The position numbers were made by a program, and so were the translations under genes. Source: JASBTN01 sp965228805 (GTDB lineage: Bacteria > Pseudomonadota > Alphaproteobacteria > Rhodobacterales > Rhodobacteraceae). From it: 64,000 nt of DNA. The stretch covers positions 3,224,001-3,288,000 of the forward strand of contig NZ_CBDDIE010000003.1 in the NCBI RefSeq assembly GCF_965228805.1, read 5' to 3'. Position 1 is the first letter of the stretch. Each line of letters starts with the position of its first letter. The notes under the pieces were generated by a model. That model did no database searches. It was not told where the DNA came from and worked only from the letters and a program-made list of their open reading frames with translations. Below are positions 32,216 through 40,708 of the stretch, one piece after another.

Positions 32216-32953
32216 TCAGTCGTCCGTATCCTCGACATCGACCAGCTCGGCGAGGTCGTAGTTCGCCGCGGTCGCCTTGGGGCGCGCCTCGTCGGGCAGC
32301 TCGCCGGACACCAGGTAGATCACCTGATCGGCAATCGCCGTCACATGGTCGCCCATGCGTTCAATGTTCTTGGCGATGAAATGCAGATGCATGCAGGCGG
32401 TGATATTGCGCGGGTCTTCCATCATGAAGGTCAGGAATTCGCGGAACAGTGCGTTGTACATCTGGTCGACTTCCAGGTCGCGCTGACGCACGTCATGGGC
32501 CATGTCCAGGTCTCGGCGCATATAGGCGTCCAGCGCATCGGACAGCATCAACTGCACTTCCTTGGCCATGCGGCGGATGGCGCCGCCGGCCCCGTCGATG
32601 GGCTGCATGTGCACCAGCACCGTGGTGCGTTTCGCCATGTTCTTGGCATAGTCGCCGACCCGTTCCAGGTTGCCGGCAATCTTCATCACCGTCAGCACCG
32701 TGCGCAGGTCCGAGGCGGCGGGCTGGCGCAGGGCCAGCAGCAGCGCGCTTTCCTGATTGATCTGCTCTTCCAGCGCGTCGATGGCCTTGTCGGCGGCGCG
32801 CACCTGTTCAGCAAGCTCCTCGTCGCGGCGTTTCAGCGACTTGGCCCCGTTGCGGATCGCGTCTTCGACCAGGCCACCCATCTTCATCACATGGGCCTGG
32901 ATTGCCTCCAGGTCGCGGTCGAAGGCGGATGCGATATGTTGCTCGTCCATCAT
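32216..32953 (-). CDS. phoU: Phosphate signalling protein PhoU
   Basis: A 245-residue all-helical cytoplasmic protein made of two PhoU repeats. The first holds DRDLEAIQAHVMKMGGLVED and EEQINQESALLLALRQPAAS; the second holds MYNALFREFLTFMMEDPRNI and HLHFIAKNIERMGDHVTAIA with the metal-binding E(R/K)xxD motif (ERMGD). It mediates between the Pst transporter and PhoR, repressing the regulon when phosphate is plentiful. It lies between pstB and phoB. The ATG at 32953 is followed directly by a second ATG. Confidence 0.96.
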   Translation of the reverse strand: MMDEQHIASAFDRDLEAIQAHVMKMGGLVEDAIRNGAKSLKRRDEELAEQVRAADKAIDALEEQINQESALLLALRQPAASDLRTVLTVMKIAGNLERVGDYAKNMAKRTTVLVHMQPIDGAGGAIRRMAKEVQLMLSDALDAYMRRDLDMAHDVRQRDLEVDQMYNALFREFLTFMMEDPRNITACMHLHFIAKNIERMGDHVTAIADQVIYLVSGELPDEARPKATAANYDLAELVDVEDTDD

Positions 32954-32972
32954 TGTTCTGTGCTCTCCTGCC

Positions 32973-33770
32973 TCAGCCGATCCGGCCGGTGATATAGCTT
33001 TCGGTGCGCGGATCCTGCGGGTTGGTAAAGATCTGCGAGGTCTCGCCGAATTCGACCAGGTTGCCCAGGTGGAAGAAGGCGGTCTTCTGGCTGACCCGCG
33101 CGGCCTGTTGCATCGAGTGGGTGACGATCACGACCGAGTAGCGCTGGCGCAATTCGTCAATCAGCTCCTCGACCTGCGCCGTCGCGATCGGGTCGAGCGC
33201 CGAACAGGGCTCGTCCATCAACAGAACCTCGGGCTCGGTCGCCACGGCGCGGGCGATGCACAGGCGCTGCTGCTGACCGCCCGACAGGCCGGTGCCCGGC
33301 GCGTCCAGGCGGTCCTTGACCTCATCCCAGATCGCACCACGGCGAAGAGATTTCTCAACGATTTCATCCAGTTCCGCCTTGTTCTTCGCAAGGCCGTGGA
33401 TACGCGGCCCATAGGCCACGTTGTCATAGATCGACTTGGGGAACGGATTCGGTTTCTGGAACACCATGCCCACCTTGGCGCGCAACTGCACCGGGTCGAC
33501 GCGCTTGTCATAGATATCCTCGCCATCCAGCAGGATATCGCCCTCGACCTTGCAGATGTCGATCGTGTCGTTCATCCGGTTCAGGCAGCGCAGGAAAGTC
33601 GACTTGCCGCAGCCCGACGGTCCGATGAAGGCGGTCACGGTCTTGTCCTCGATCTCGACATTGACGTCCTTGATCGCGTGGTTCTCGCCGTAGAAGACCT
33701 GCACGTCCTTGGCCAGGATCTTGGTATCGTGCATGTTGGCGGCCCTTTCGATTTTGCTCATATGCGTCAT
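32973..33770 (-). CDS. pstB: Phosphate ABC transporter ATP-binding protein PstB
   Basis: A 265-residue ATPase of the high-affinity phosphate importer. Walker A GPSGCGKST, PstB-specific FLRCLNRMNDTIDICKVEGD, Q-loop VFQKPNPFPKSIYDNVAYGP, signature LSGGQQQRLCIARA and Walker B LLMDEPCSALDP are intact, and the C-terminus ITGRIG is typical. AAGGAG is nine bases before the ATG at 33770. It follows pstA by 12 bases. Confidence 0.97.
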   Translation of the reverse strand: MTHMSKIERAANMHDTKILAKDVQVFYGENHAIKDVNVEIEDKTVTAFIGPSGCGKSTFLRCLNRMNDTIDICKVEGDILLDGEDIYDKRVDPVQLRAKVGMVFQKPNPFPKSIYDNVAYGPRIHGLAKNKAELDEIVEKSLRRGAIWDEVKDRLDAPGTGLSGGQQQRLCIARAVATEPEVLLMDEPCSALDPIATAQVEELIDELRQRYSVVIVTHSMQQAARVSQKTAFFHLGNLVEFGETSQIFTNPQDPRTESYITGRIG

Positions 33771-33782
33771 GGTGGCGGCTCC

Positions 33783-35147
33783 TTACCAGCGGCGCTCGAA
33801 CCTGCGGCGCAGGATCACGGCGATGATGTTCATGGTCATGAGGAACAGCAGCAGGATGATGATACCGCCCCAGGCGCGTTCGTAATAGGCGGGATCGGCC
33901 CGCTTGGCCCATTCGTAGATCTGTGCCGGCATGGCGGAGTTCGGGGACATGAACCCCTCGATGATACCGCCGGGATAGTTCGATGCGATGTAGCCGACCA
34001 TGCCGATCAGCAGAAGCGGCGCGGTTTCGCCCAGGGCCTGCGCGAGGCCAATGATGGTGCCAGTCAGGATGCCGGGCATCGCCAGCGGCAGCACGTGGTG
34101 GAACACGGTTTGCATCTTCGAGGCGCCCACGCCCAGGGCGGCCTCACGGATCGACGGCGGCACCGATTTCAACGAAGCACGGGTCGAGATGATGATGGTC
34201 GGCAGGGTCATCAGCGTCAGCACCAGGCCACCGACCAGCGGCGCCGACTGCGGCAGGTGGGCGAACTGGATAAACACGGCCAGGCCCAGGATACCGAAGA
34301 CGATCGACGGCACGGCGGCCAGGTTCGAGATGTTCACTTCAATGAGGTCGGTGAACCAGTTCTGCTTGGCGAATTCTTCAAGGTAGATCGAGGCCGCCAC
34401 ACCGATGGGCAGCGACAGGGCCAGCACCACCAGCATCATGAAGAACGAGCCCAGCATCGACACACCGATCCCGGCCTGTTCCGGACGGCTTTCCGAGGCA
34501 TCAGCGCCGGTGATGAAACCCAGGTTGAAGCGCTTGGCGACCACGCCCGCATCGCGCAAACCATCAACCATGTCCAGGTGCACCGGCGTCAGGTTCTTGT
34601 CGCGGGCCAGGCTTTCGCGGCTTACGCGGTCCTTGAAATAGCCGTCCACACGAGACGAGGCCAGCAGGCGGAAGGTCACGGTCTCGCCAATCATGTCCGG
34701 GTTTGCCAGGACGTAGCTGCGCACCTGGTTGGCGGCCCCGGCGCTCAACAGTTTGCGCAGGTCCTTGCCCTTGGTGAACGGGTTTTCGACACCGGCGTCC
34801 TCGGCCGCACGCTTGATCGCGGCGTCCAGCAGCGGGTTGTAACCGAAGGTGGTGACCTTGGCCATTTCCTCGGGATCGCGGTTGCCGTTCTTGTCGAGCT
34901 TGGCTTCCAGAAGCTCCACGTCGAGCGTGATGAAAGTCTGTTGGAAGGCGCCGACACCCTTGAAGATGATCGAGCCCAGAAGCAGCACCAGGAACACCAG
35001 GCCCGTCGCGATGGCGATGATGCCATAGGCACGAAAGCGGCCTTCGGCGGCATTGCGGCGCTTGGTGCGCGCGTCTACCGTCAGCAGGGACGACTTGGGC
35101 GTGGTCGCGGGCGCGGGCGCCGCGTTGGGAAGGCTTGCGTCGCTCAT
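33783..35147 (-). CDS. pstA: Phosphate ABC transporter permease PstA, long form
   Basis: A 454-residue inner-membrane permease. The transport core occupies roughly residues 225-450 (SLPIGVAASIYLEEFAKQNW, EVNISNLAAVPSIVFGILGL, ALGVGASKMQTVFHHVLPLA, ALGETAPLLLIG). The N-terminal 200 residues include one early transmembrane segment (about 40-65) and a large soluble insert not present in the roughly 290-residue enterobacterial PstA. Long forms occur in alphaproteobacteria. The start overlaps the pstC stop by four bases. Confidence 0.95.
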   Translation of the reverse strand: MSDASLPNAAPAPATTPKSSLLTVDARTKRRNAAEGRFRAYGIIAIATGLVFLVLLLGSIIFKGVGAFQQTFITLDVELLEAKLDKNGNRDPEEMAKVTTFGYNPLLDAAIKRAAEDAGVENPFTKGKDLRKLLSAGAANQVRSYVLANPDMIGETVTFRLLASSRVDGYFKDRVSRESLARDKNLTPVHLDMVDGLRDAGVVAKRFNLGFITGADASESRPEQAGIGVSMLGSFFMMLVVLALSLPIGVAASIYLEEFAKQNWFTDLIEVNISNLAAVPSIVFGILGLAVFIQFAHLPQSAPLVGGLVLTLMTLPTIIISTRASLKSVPPSIREAALGVGASKMQTVFHHVLPLAMPGILTGTIIGLAQALGETAPLLLIGMVGYIASNYPGGIIEGFMSPNSAMPAQIYEWAKRADPAYYERAWGGIIILLLFLMTMNIIAVILRRRFERRW

Positions 35148-36610
35148 TCGTATTGCTCCCGGTATTTGCGCACGATGTAGAGCGCGAGGACATTGAGGCC
35201 GAGGGTCAGGGTGAACAGGGTCATGCCCAGGGCAAAGGCCACCAGCGCCTCGGGCGAGGCAAAGTCGCTGTCGCCGGTCAGCTGGCTGACGATCTTGGCG
35301 GTGACGGTGGTCATGGCGGCGAAGGGGTTCAGGTCAAGCCGCGCTGCGGCCCCTGCCCCCAGCACGACGATCATGGTCTCGCCGATGGCACGCGAGGCGG
35401 CCAGAAGGATCGCGCCGACAATGCCCGGCAGGGCGGCGGGCAGCACCACCTGGCGCACGGTCTCGGACTGCGTCGCACCGAGGCCGTAGGAGCCGTCGCG
35501 CATCGCCTGCGGCACCGCGTTGATGATGTCGTCAGACAACGAAGAAACGAAGGGAATGAGCATGATGCCCATGACCAGACCGGCAGTCATGACCGAGCGC
35601 GTGCCCTGCATCCAGCCCAGCCCATCGGCGCCGAAGACACCGACCAGCATCGGGCCGACAATGGTCAGGGCAAAGAGGCCGTAGACGATGGTGGGAATGC
35701 CCGCGAGCACCTCCAAGAGCGGTTTCGCGAAGGCCCGGGTGGCGCGGCTGGCGTATTCCGACAGGTAGACGGCGGCAAAAAGGCCGATCGGTACCGCCAC
35801 CATGAGCGCGATGATCGAGATATAGATCGTGCCCCAAAGCAGCGGCAGGATGCCCAGGTGTTCCGAGCCGCCGCGCCCTTCCGGGCTCCAGGTCGTACCG
35901 AACAGGAAATCGCCCGCCGGGAACAGGCCGAAGAAGTTCACCGTGTTGAAGATCAGCGACAGCACGATACCGACCGTGGTCAGGATGGCGATGGTCGCCG
36001 CCCCGATCAGCAGGGTCAGGATGCCGCTTTCCACCAGATTGCGTGCCCGCAGCGTGGCCGATGTCATGCGCACGGCGGTGATGAAACCAGCCAGACCGGC
36101 GGCCAGCACCAGCGCAGTCATGACCCAGTTGCCAGTGCCCGTCATGGTGCGCATCTTCTGCGCGGCGGCCAGCACCTCGGGCGCGACCTCGCTGCCCAGG
36201 GCCACGCCGACACCGCCCAGAAGTTCGCGCAAGTCGGTGGTTGTGGTGTCCAGGGCGCGGGCGTCAGCGGCGCTCAGCGCCCCCTGCCCCACGGCCAGGT
36301 CCAGCCCTTCGGCGACACGGCGCACGTCGGACATGATCAGGTTCAGCTCGCCGTCATCGGCAAACATGCTCGCCGGGATCTCGCCCGAAGCCCGGGAGTC
36401 GATCACCATCGGCTGGGCCACAACCCAGATCCCCAAGAGCAGAACGGCCGGCACGAAGGCCAGCATGGACACGTTGAAACCGTAGTAATTGGGCAGCGAA
36501 TGGAGCTTGCGCACATCGCCGTCGGCGCTGGCCAGGGCGCGACTTCGGCCAAGGAAGAACCCCAGTCCGGCAAGGACAAGGAGGAGGATCAGGAGCCAGG
36601 AAGCTGACAT
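35144..36610 (-). CDS. pstC: Phosphate ABC transporter permease PstC, long form
   Basis: A 488-residue inner-membrane permease. The conserved half is residues about 250-480 (ISIIALMVAVPIGLFAAVYL, LLEVLAGIPTIVYGLFALTI, YGLGATQSETVRQVVLPAAL, GIVGAILLAASRAIGETMIV). The first 200 residues contain two hydrophobic segments and a region of about 70 residues (SGEIPASMFADDGELNLIMS and onward) that would face the periplasm, making it about 170 residues longer than E. coli PstC. It pairs with PstA, which has a similar enlargement. Confidence 0.95.
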   Translation of the reverse strand: MSASWLLILLLVLAGLGFFLGRSRALASADGDVRKLHSLPNYYGFNVSMLAFVPAVLLLGIWVVAQPMVIDSRASGEIPASMFADDGELNLIMSDVRRVAEGLDLAVGQGALSAADARALDTTTTDLRELLGGVGVALGSEVAPEVLAAAQKMRTMTGTGNWVMTALVLAAGLAGFITAVRMTSATLRARNLVESGILTLLIGAATIAILTTVGIVLSLIFNTVNFFGLFPAGDFLFGTTWSPEGRGGSEHLGILPLLWGTIYISIIALMVAVPIGLFAAVYLSEYASRATRAFAKPLLEVLAGIPTIVYGLFALTIVGPMLVGVFGADGLGWMQGTRSVMTAGLVMGIMLIPFVSSLSDDIINAVPQAMRDGSYGLGATQSETVRQVVLPAALPGIVGAILLAASRAIGETMIVVLGAGAAARLDLNPFAAMTTVTAKIVSQLTGDSDFASPEALVAFALGMTLFTLTLGLNVLALYIVRKYREQYE

Positions 36611-36679
36611 GAGGTGCTCGCTTGGTCGAAGGGAAGAAGGGGTGGATGGCGCGAGCGGTCCCGCGCCATCCGAAAGGGT

Positions 36680-37723
36680 TTATTTGGTCTCTTCGGCGGC
36701 CACGGCAGCCTGGGTGGCAGCCAGTTCCGGATCCGACACCAGGCCGTATTCCGACAGCGGACCGTCGGGGCCGGCGATCTCGTCAGCGACGAAGAACTCG
36801 GCGTATTCCTTCAGGCCCGGCACGACGCCGATGTGGGCGGCCTTGACGTAGAAGAACAGCGGACGCGAGACCGGGTATTCGCCGGTGGCGATGGTCTCGG
36901 TCGAGGGGGTCACGCCCGACATGGTGGCAACCTGCAGCTTGTCGGTGTTGTTTTCGTAGAAGGCCAGGCCGAAGACGCCGATACCGTCCTTGTTGGCTTC
37001 GATCGAGGCCAGGGTCTCGGTGTAGTCGCCGTCGATGTCGACCGACACGCCGTCGGTGCGCAGGGCAATACAGGCTTTCTCGGCGGCCTTGCCGCGGGCC
37101 TTGTCGGTGTCGCCTTCGGCCATCGCCAGGAAGGCGTCATAGGCGCCGGTGGCTTCACAGCCAGCCAGGATCACCTTGTCTTCGAACACTTCGCGGGTGC
37201 CGTGCTTGGTGCCCGGAACGAAAGCGGCCAGGGCCTGCGCCGGGAAGGCCGGGTTCACGTCGGCCCAGGTCTTGTTCGGGTTGTCGACCAGGTTGCCGTC
37301 AACCAGGATCTTGTCCGACAGGGCCAGGAACCAGTCGGTCGGGGTGAATTCGAAGGTCTCGCCGGCGATGTCCGAGGCGAAGACGATGCCATCGTAGCCG
37401 ATGCGCACTTCGATGATGTCGGTCACGCCGTTTTCGGCACAGGCGGCGATTTCCTTGTCCTTGATGGCGCGCGAAGCGTTGGCCACGTCGATGGTGTTCT
37501 CGCCGACGCCTTCACAGAAGCGCTTCAGGCCGGCCGAGGAGCCACCCGATTCAACAACGGGGGTCGGGAAGTCGAAGTTTTCACCGAAGGCTTCGGCGAC
37601 GATCGACGCGTAGGGCAGAACGGTCGAGGAACCGGCAACCTGCACCTGGTCACGGGCGGTAGCGGCGGTGGCGGAAACGGCAGCGATCGCCACGGCAGAG
37701 GCGGTCAGTTTCACGAAGGACAT
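36680..37723 (-). CDS. pstS: Phosphate-binding periplasmic protein PstS
   Basis: A 347-residue phosphate-binding protein. After a signal peptide ending ATAATA it shows VAGSSTVLPYA (phosphate loop), VVESGGSSAGLKRFCEG and VANASRAIKDKE, which are the binding residues of PstS. The start at 37723 has AGGAGA eight bases upstream; a longer reading adds eight residues before the signal peptide. It leads the pstSCAB-phoU-phoB operon behind a Pho box and captures phosphate for PstCAB. Confidence 0.95.
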   Translation of the reverse strand: MSFVKLTASAVAIAAVSATAATARDQVQVAGSSTVLPYASIVAEAFGENFDFPTPVVESGGSSAGLKRFCEGVGENTIDVANASRAIKDKEIAACAENGVTDIIEVRIGYDGIVFASDIAGETFEFTPTDWFLALSDKILVDGNLVDNPNKTWADVNPAFPAQALAAFVPGTKHGTREVFEDKVILAGCEATGAYDAFLAMAEGDTDKARGKAAEKACIALRTDGVSVDIDGDYTETLASIEANKDGIGVFGLAFYENNTDKLQVATMSGVTPSTETIATGEYPVSRPLFFYVKAAHIGVVPGLKEYAEFFVADEIAGPDGPLSEYGLVSDPELAATQAAVAAEETK

Positions 37724-37803
37724 GGGTATCTCCTGATTGGGTGACATGATCGTCGTCGTGACGACCTTGTGCAGGCGTCCTAGGGCGGTTGATCAAAGCT
37801 TTT

Positions 37804-37833
37804 GTGTAAGTTTTGTAACAGCTGTGTGACAAA
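37804..37833 (-). promoter_or_regulatory. Pho box upstream of pstS
   Basis: On the minus strand TGTCAC, TGTTAC and TTACAC follow one another at exact 11-base steps (ends at 37831, 37820, 37809). This matches the direct-repeat pattern of PhoB sites (CTGTCAT-like units every 11 bases) and lies about 80-110 bases before the pstS start. Confidence 0.75.
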
Positions 37834-37908
37834 GCGGGTTGGATCGCGGGAAATCAGGGTTTCGCTGAGCTAGCGATCTACCTATGCGGGACTATTCAGG
37901 CTTCGCAA

Positions 37909-38901
37909 CTAGGCAGAGGCGAGAAAGACGCTGCGATCCCGCCCCTCGGCCTTTGCCTGATACAGGAGCGCATCGGCCTCTGCATAGACCGAGTCGGCAT
38001 CACGTCCGCCTCCCGCATGCAATGCACCGATCGAGGCGGTAACCCCCAGCGCTCCGCAGATACGTGGTGGGAGGGAGCGTGCAAGCTCCCCCGCCTGGCC
38101 TGCATCCGGTCCCGGCAGCAATATGGCAAACTCATCACCGCCCAGCCGGAAAACCCGTCCCCCCGTTGGACAGTTGCTTGTCAGCAACCCAGCCAACGCC
38201 TTCAAGGTTTCATCCCCGCCAACATGACCGGACCGGTCATTGATATGTTTGAATCGGTCAATATCCACCAGCAGCAGCGCTGCCCCTCCGGTGCGGTTCA
38301 GTGCGGTTTCGAGGTCTGTATCGAAACTGCGTCGGTTGAACAGCCCGGTCAGCGCATCTCGTGCGCTGGCCTCCTCGAGCTTTCGGCGCAGATTGGCGAC
38401 GACGGCGACACCGGCCTGCATGAAAGACCAGGTCAGGATCAGCGCCAGGCCGAATTGCCACATCAGCGACAGGTCACCGAGCGTCCAGGCCAAGGCGCAG
38501 CCGGACATCAGCATGCCCAAGGCATAAATCCCAGCAGCCCAGCCGGGCGACAGAAGCGCTCCTGCGATGACGGTCGGAAAGACCCAAAGCAGGTTCACCA
38601 GCCCGAAGGTCCATATCTCGACCGTGTGCAGCACCGCAAAGCTTGTCATGATCATGTAAGGCGGCGCGGGCCAACGCCGTGCGCGTAGATGGGACCGAAT
38701 GTTGAGGATCAGCATCACCCCGGGCAGCGCAGAAAGCAGAGCCAATGTCGTTCTGCCCGACAGGACATGGCCCAAGGCAAAGCTGAACATCACAAGAGCA
38801 CCGGTCGTAGCCACGAAAATGGCAAAGCGGTCATTGGCCCCAAGGGCGGCATCCGGCGAGCTGCGTGTGAACTCGAGCAATCGGCTGTTCAGAAGGTGCA
38901 T
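37909..38901 (-). CDS. Membrane-bound diguanylate cyclase
   Basis: A 330-residue protein with about five or six transmembrane segments over residues 25-175 and a C-terminal GGDEF domain. The catalytic loop RLGGDEFAILLPG is intact, preceded by DALTGLFNRRSFDTDLE and LLLVDIDRFKHINDRSGHVG, so it should make cyclic di-GMP. No RxxD inhibitory site is evident five residues before GGDEF. It lies between phoR and pstS on the same strand, so phosphate status may influence its expression. The start at 38901 is the best ATG; another at 38937 is possible, both with weak ribosome-binding sites. Confidence 0.88.
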   Translation of the reverse strand: MHLLNSRLLEFTRSSPDAALGANDRFAIFVATTGALVMFSFALGHVLSGRTTLALLSALPGVMLILNIRSHLRARRWPAPPYMIMTSFAVLHTVEIWTFGLVNLLWVFPTVIAGALLSPGWAAGIYALGMLMSGCALAWTLGDLSLMWQFGLALILTWSFMQAGVAVVANLRRKLEEASARDALTGLFNRRSFDTDLETALNRTGGAALLLVDIDRFKHINDRSGHVGGDETLKALAGLLTSNCPTGGRVFRLGGDEFAILLPGPDAGQAGELARSLPPRICGALGVTASIGALHAGGGRDADSVYAEADALLYQAKAEGRDRSVFLASA

Positions 38902-38972
38902 GGAAAAACCCCGGATAAGAATACCGGACCCTTGCATGGAGGTCGTTAAAAAAACAATGATTTTACCTGCGC

Positions 38973-40025
38973 CTAAGCGACGCGGGCGGAGTTCATGGGC
39001 AGGGAGACAGTGAATCGGCTGCCCTGTCCTTGTTCCGAGGTAATGCGCAGACGACCGCGATGGCGATTGACGATATGTTTGACGATGGCAAGCCCCAACC
39101 CGGTGCCGCCCATCCCGCGCGAGCGGTGATTGTCGACGCGGTAGAACCGTTCGGTCAGACGTGCCAGGTGATGCTGGCTGATCCCCTCGCCTTCATCCGC
39201 CACTTCGATGGTCACGCCGGGACCACGCAGGGCGGCCAGGGTTTCGTGGCGGGTCAGGGTCACGGTCACGCTCCCCCCTTCCCGGCCATATTTGATCCCG
39301 TTCTCGATCAGGTTGGTGAAAACCTGGGTCAGCTGATCGGCATCTCCAGGCAACTCGGCCGGGGCGTCGCATCCGGCGGTCAACAGCCGCACGCCGCGTC
39401 CTTCGGCCAGAGGGCCGAGCCCGATTGCCACCGAGGTCACGATCTGCGCCACATCCACTCGGTCTGTGGGGCGCATGCGTTCGATATCCTCGACCCGGCT
39501 GAGACTGAGCAGGTCCTGCACCAGCCTGTTCATGCGCGCCGCTTCCCGTTCCATGATGTCCAGAAACCGGTCGCGCGCTTCCGGATCGTCGCGCGCGGGC
39601 CCACGCAGCGTTTCGATGAATCCTGACAGGGCCGTCAGCGGCGTGCGCAGCTCGTGGCTGACATTGGCCACGAAATCCGAGCGCATCTGCCCGGCCTCCT
39701 CATAGGGCGTGACATCCTCGAAGGCGACCAGCAGCCCCTCGTCACCCGACAGTGGCGTGACCGTCGCGGTAAAGACCAGCTCGCGCCCGGCCTCCTGCCC
39801 GAGATAGCGGGCCGAAGTGGGGGCGGTTTCGCCAGGGGATTGACCCTGGGCGCTTTCGATTGCTTCCAAAAGGGCCGGTTGGCGCAGCGCGGTGATATAG
39901 TGGCGGCCAACCAGACCCACACCGAACAGCTGGGCAGCCCGTGCGTTCATCGCCCCGATCCGGGCGTCGCGACGAATATGCACCAGCGGCACGGGCACCG
40001 TCTGGACGAAATCTGCGGGCGTCAT
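38973..40025 (-). CDS. phoR: Phosphate regulon sensor kinase PhoR, without membrane anchor
   Basis: A 350-residue histidine kinase: a PAS domain (about residues 1-110), then the H-box FVANVSHELRTPLTALSGFI with H124, and an HATPase domain with N-box VFTNLIENGIKYG, G1 DEGEGI, F-box region LTERFYRVD and G2 GGTGLGLAIVKHIV. It should phosphorylate PhoB. No transmembrane segment is present, unlike enterobacterial PhoR; the start at 40025 is secured by AGGAG eight bases upstream, and the region further upstream is not hydrophobic. Assignment to PhoR rests on the PAS-HisKA layout and its place two genes from the pst operon. Confidence 0.85.
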   Translation of the reverse strand: MTPADFVQTVPVPLVHIRRDARIGAMNARAAQLFGVGLVGRHYITALRQPALLEAIESAQGQSPGETAPTSARYLGQEAGRELVFTATVTPLSGDEGLLVAFEDVTPYEEAGQMRSDFVANVSHELRTPLTALSGFIETLRGPARDDPEARDRFLDIMEREAARMNRLVQDLLSLSRVEDIERMRPTDRVDVAQIVTSVAIGLGPLAEGRGVRLLTAGCDAPAELPGDADQLTQVFTNLIENGIKYGREGGSVTVTLTRHETLAALRGPGVTIEVADEGEGISQHHLARLTERFYRVDNHRSRGMGGTGLGLAIVKHIVNRHRGRLRITSEQGQGSRFTVSLPMNSARVA

Positions 40026-40141
40026 CGGGGGATCTCCTGCGCGGGATAAGACGGGATCAAGGGCGAATCCGGCGCAGTGTCCTGCAGGCGATAGGCCCTG
40101 TAAACCCCGCCACGCACAGAGCATTTTACCTACAGGGGGAA

Positions 40142-40169
40142 TTGCAAACCGGATAACTCTTCCTATAAT
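40142..40169 (+). promoter_or_regulatory. Sigma-70-type promoter of the hypothetical gene at 40244
   Basis: TTGCAA (40142-40147), a 16-base spacer and a perfect TATAAT (40164-40169). Predicted start is about 40176. It is divergent from phoR. Confidence 0.6.
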
Positions 40170-40243
40170 TGTGTATGATTGCTTTGTGATACATGGATGA
40201 GTTCGGCCGGTTCGGCCTGACCCGGACACAGCGGAGATACGGG

Positions 40244-40657
40244 ATGTCGGTGCGTTCACCCATGGGGAAGATGACGGATTTGAAGGACGCCTCAGACGGC
40301 CGGGGCGACGGGCAGCCAGTGATTCTGGCGGTCGGGGAAATGGCCGGATGGGGTGGCAACAGTGCCGGGCTGCCCTTGGACAGCGCCATTACCTTTGTGG
40401 AGTTTCGTGAACTGACGGCGGAGCTGCTGGACAGCCTGACGCCTGATATCGTGCTCTCACCGCTTCTGTGTTCCAGCTTCGACTGCCTGGACCTGGCGCA
40501 GGTGTTGGAAGCGCTGGGGTTTCGCGGACGTTACCGTGCGATGAGCAGTCAGGTGCCCCAGCCCGAACTGATCCGGCGCGAGGTCAAGGCCACCTGCCCA
40601 CGGCTGGATTTCGACCTTGTCAGCGTTGATGTCACGCGCAAGGTCACGCTGAACTGA
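40244..40657 (+). CDS. Hypothetical protein, Rhodobacterales type
   Basis: A 137-residue protein without signal peptide or membrane segment. Text such as PVILAVGEMAGWGGNSAGLP, LTPDIVLSPLLCSSFDCLDL and ALGFRGRYRAMSSQVPQPEL suggests a small alpha/beta fold, possibly a degenerate receiver-like domain (DIVLSPL in the place of the phospho-acceptor strand). The start at 40244 has GGAGA seven bases upstream; an ATG at 40193 lacks one. It is driven by a good promoter and ends at its own terminator. It is divergent from phoR. Function unknown. Confidence 0.7.
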   Translation: MSVRSPMGKMTDLKDASDGRGDGQPVILAVGEMAGWGGNSAGLPLDSAITFVEFRELTAELLDSLTPDIVLSPLLCSSFDCLDLAQVLEALGFRGRYRAMSSQVPQPELIRREVKATCPRLDFDLVSVDVTRKVTLN

Positions 40658-40692
40658 GCCACTCACCAGGGCGGGTGAACCGGCTCAGTTTT
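40652..40692 (+). terminator. Rho-independent terminator overlapping the stop codon
   Basis: AACTGAGCC (40652-40660) and GGCTCAGTT (40682-40690), with inner CTCACC/GGGTGA pairing, followed by TTTT. The left arm includes the stop codon at 40655-40657. Confidence 0.75.
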
Positions 40693-40708
40693 CAATCACA
40701 TCAAGGAG

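Noticed and set aside
32757..35180. An 807-codon plus-strand open frame across phoU, pstB and pstA
   Set aside because: It is antisense to well-identified genes, has histidine/glutamine/arginine-rich composition typical of the complement of GC-rich coding DNA, and matches no family.
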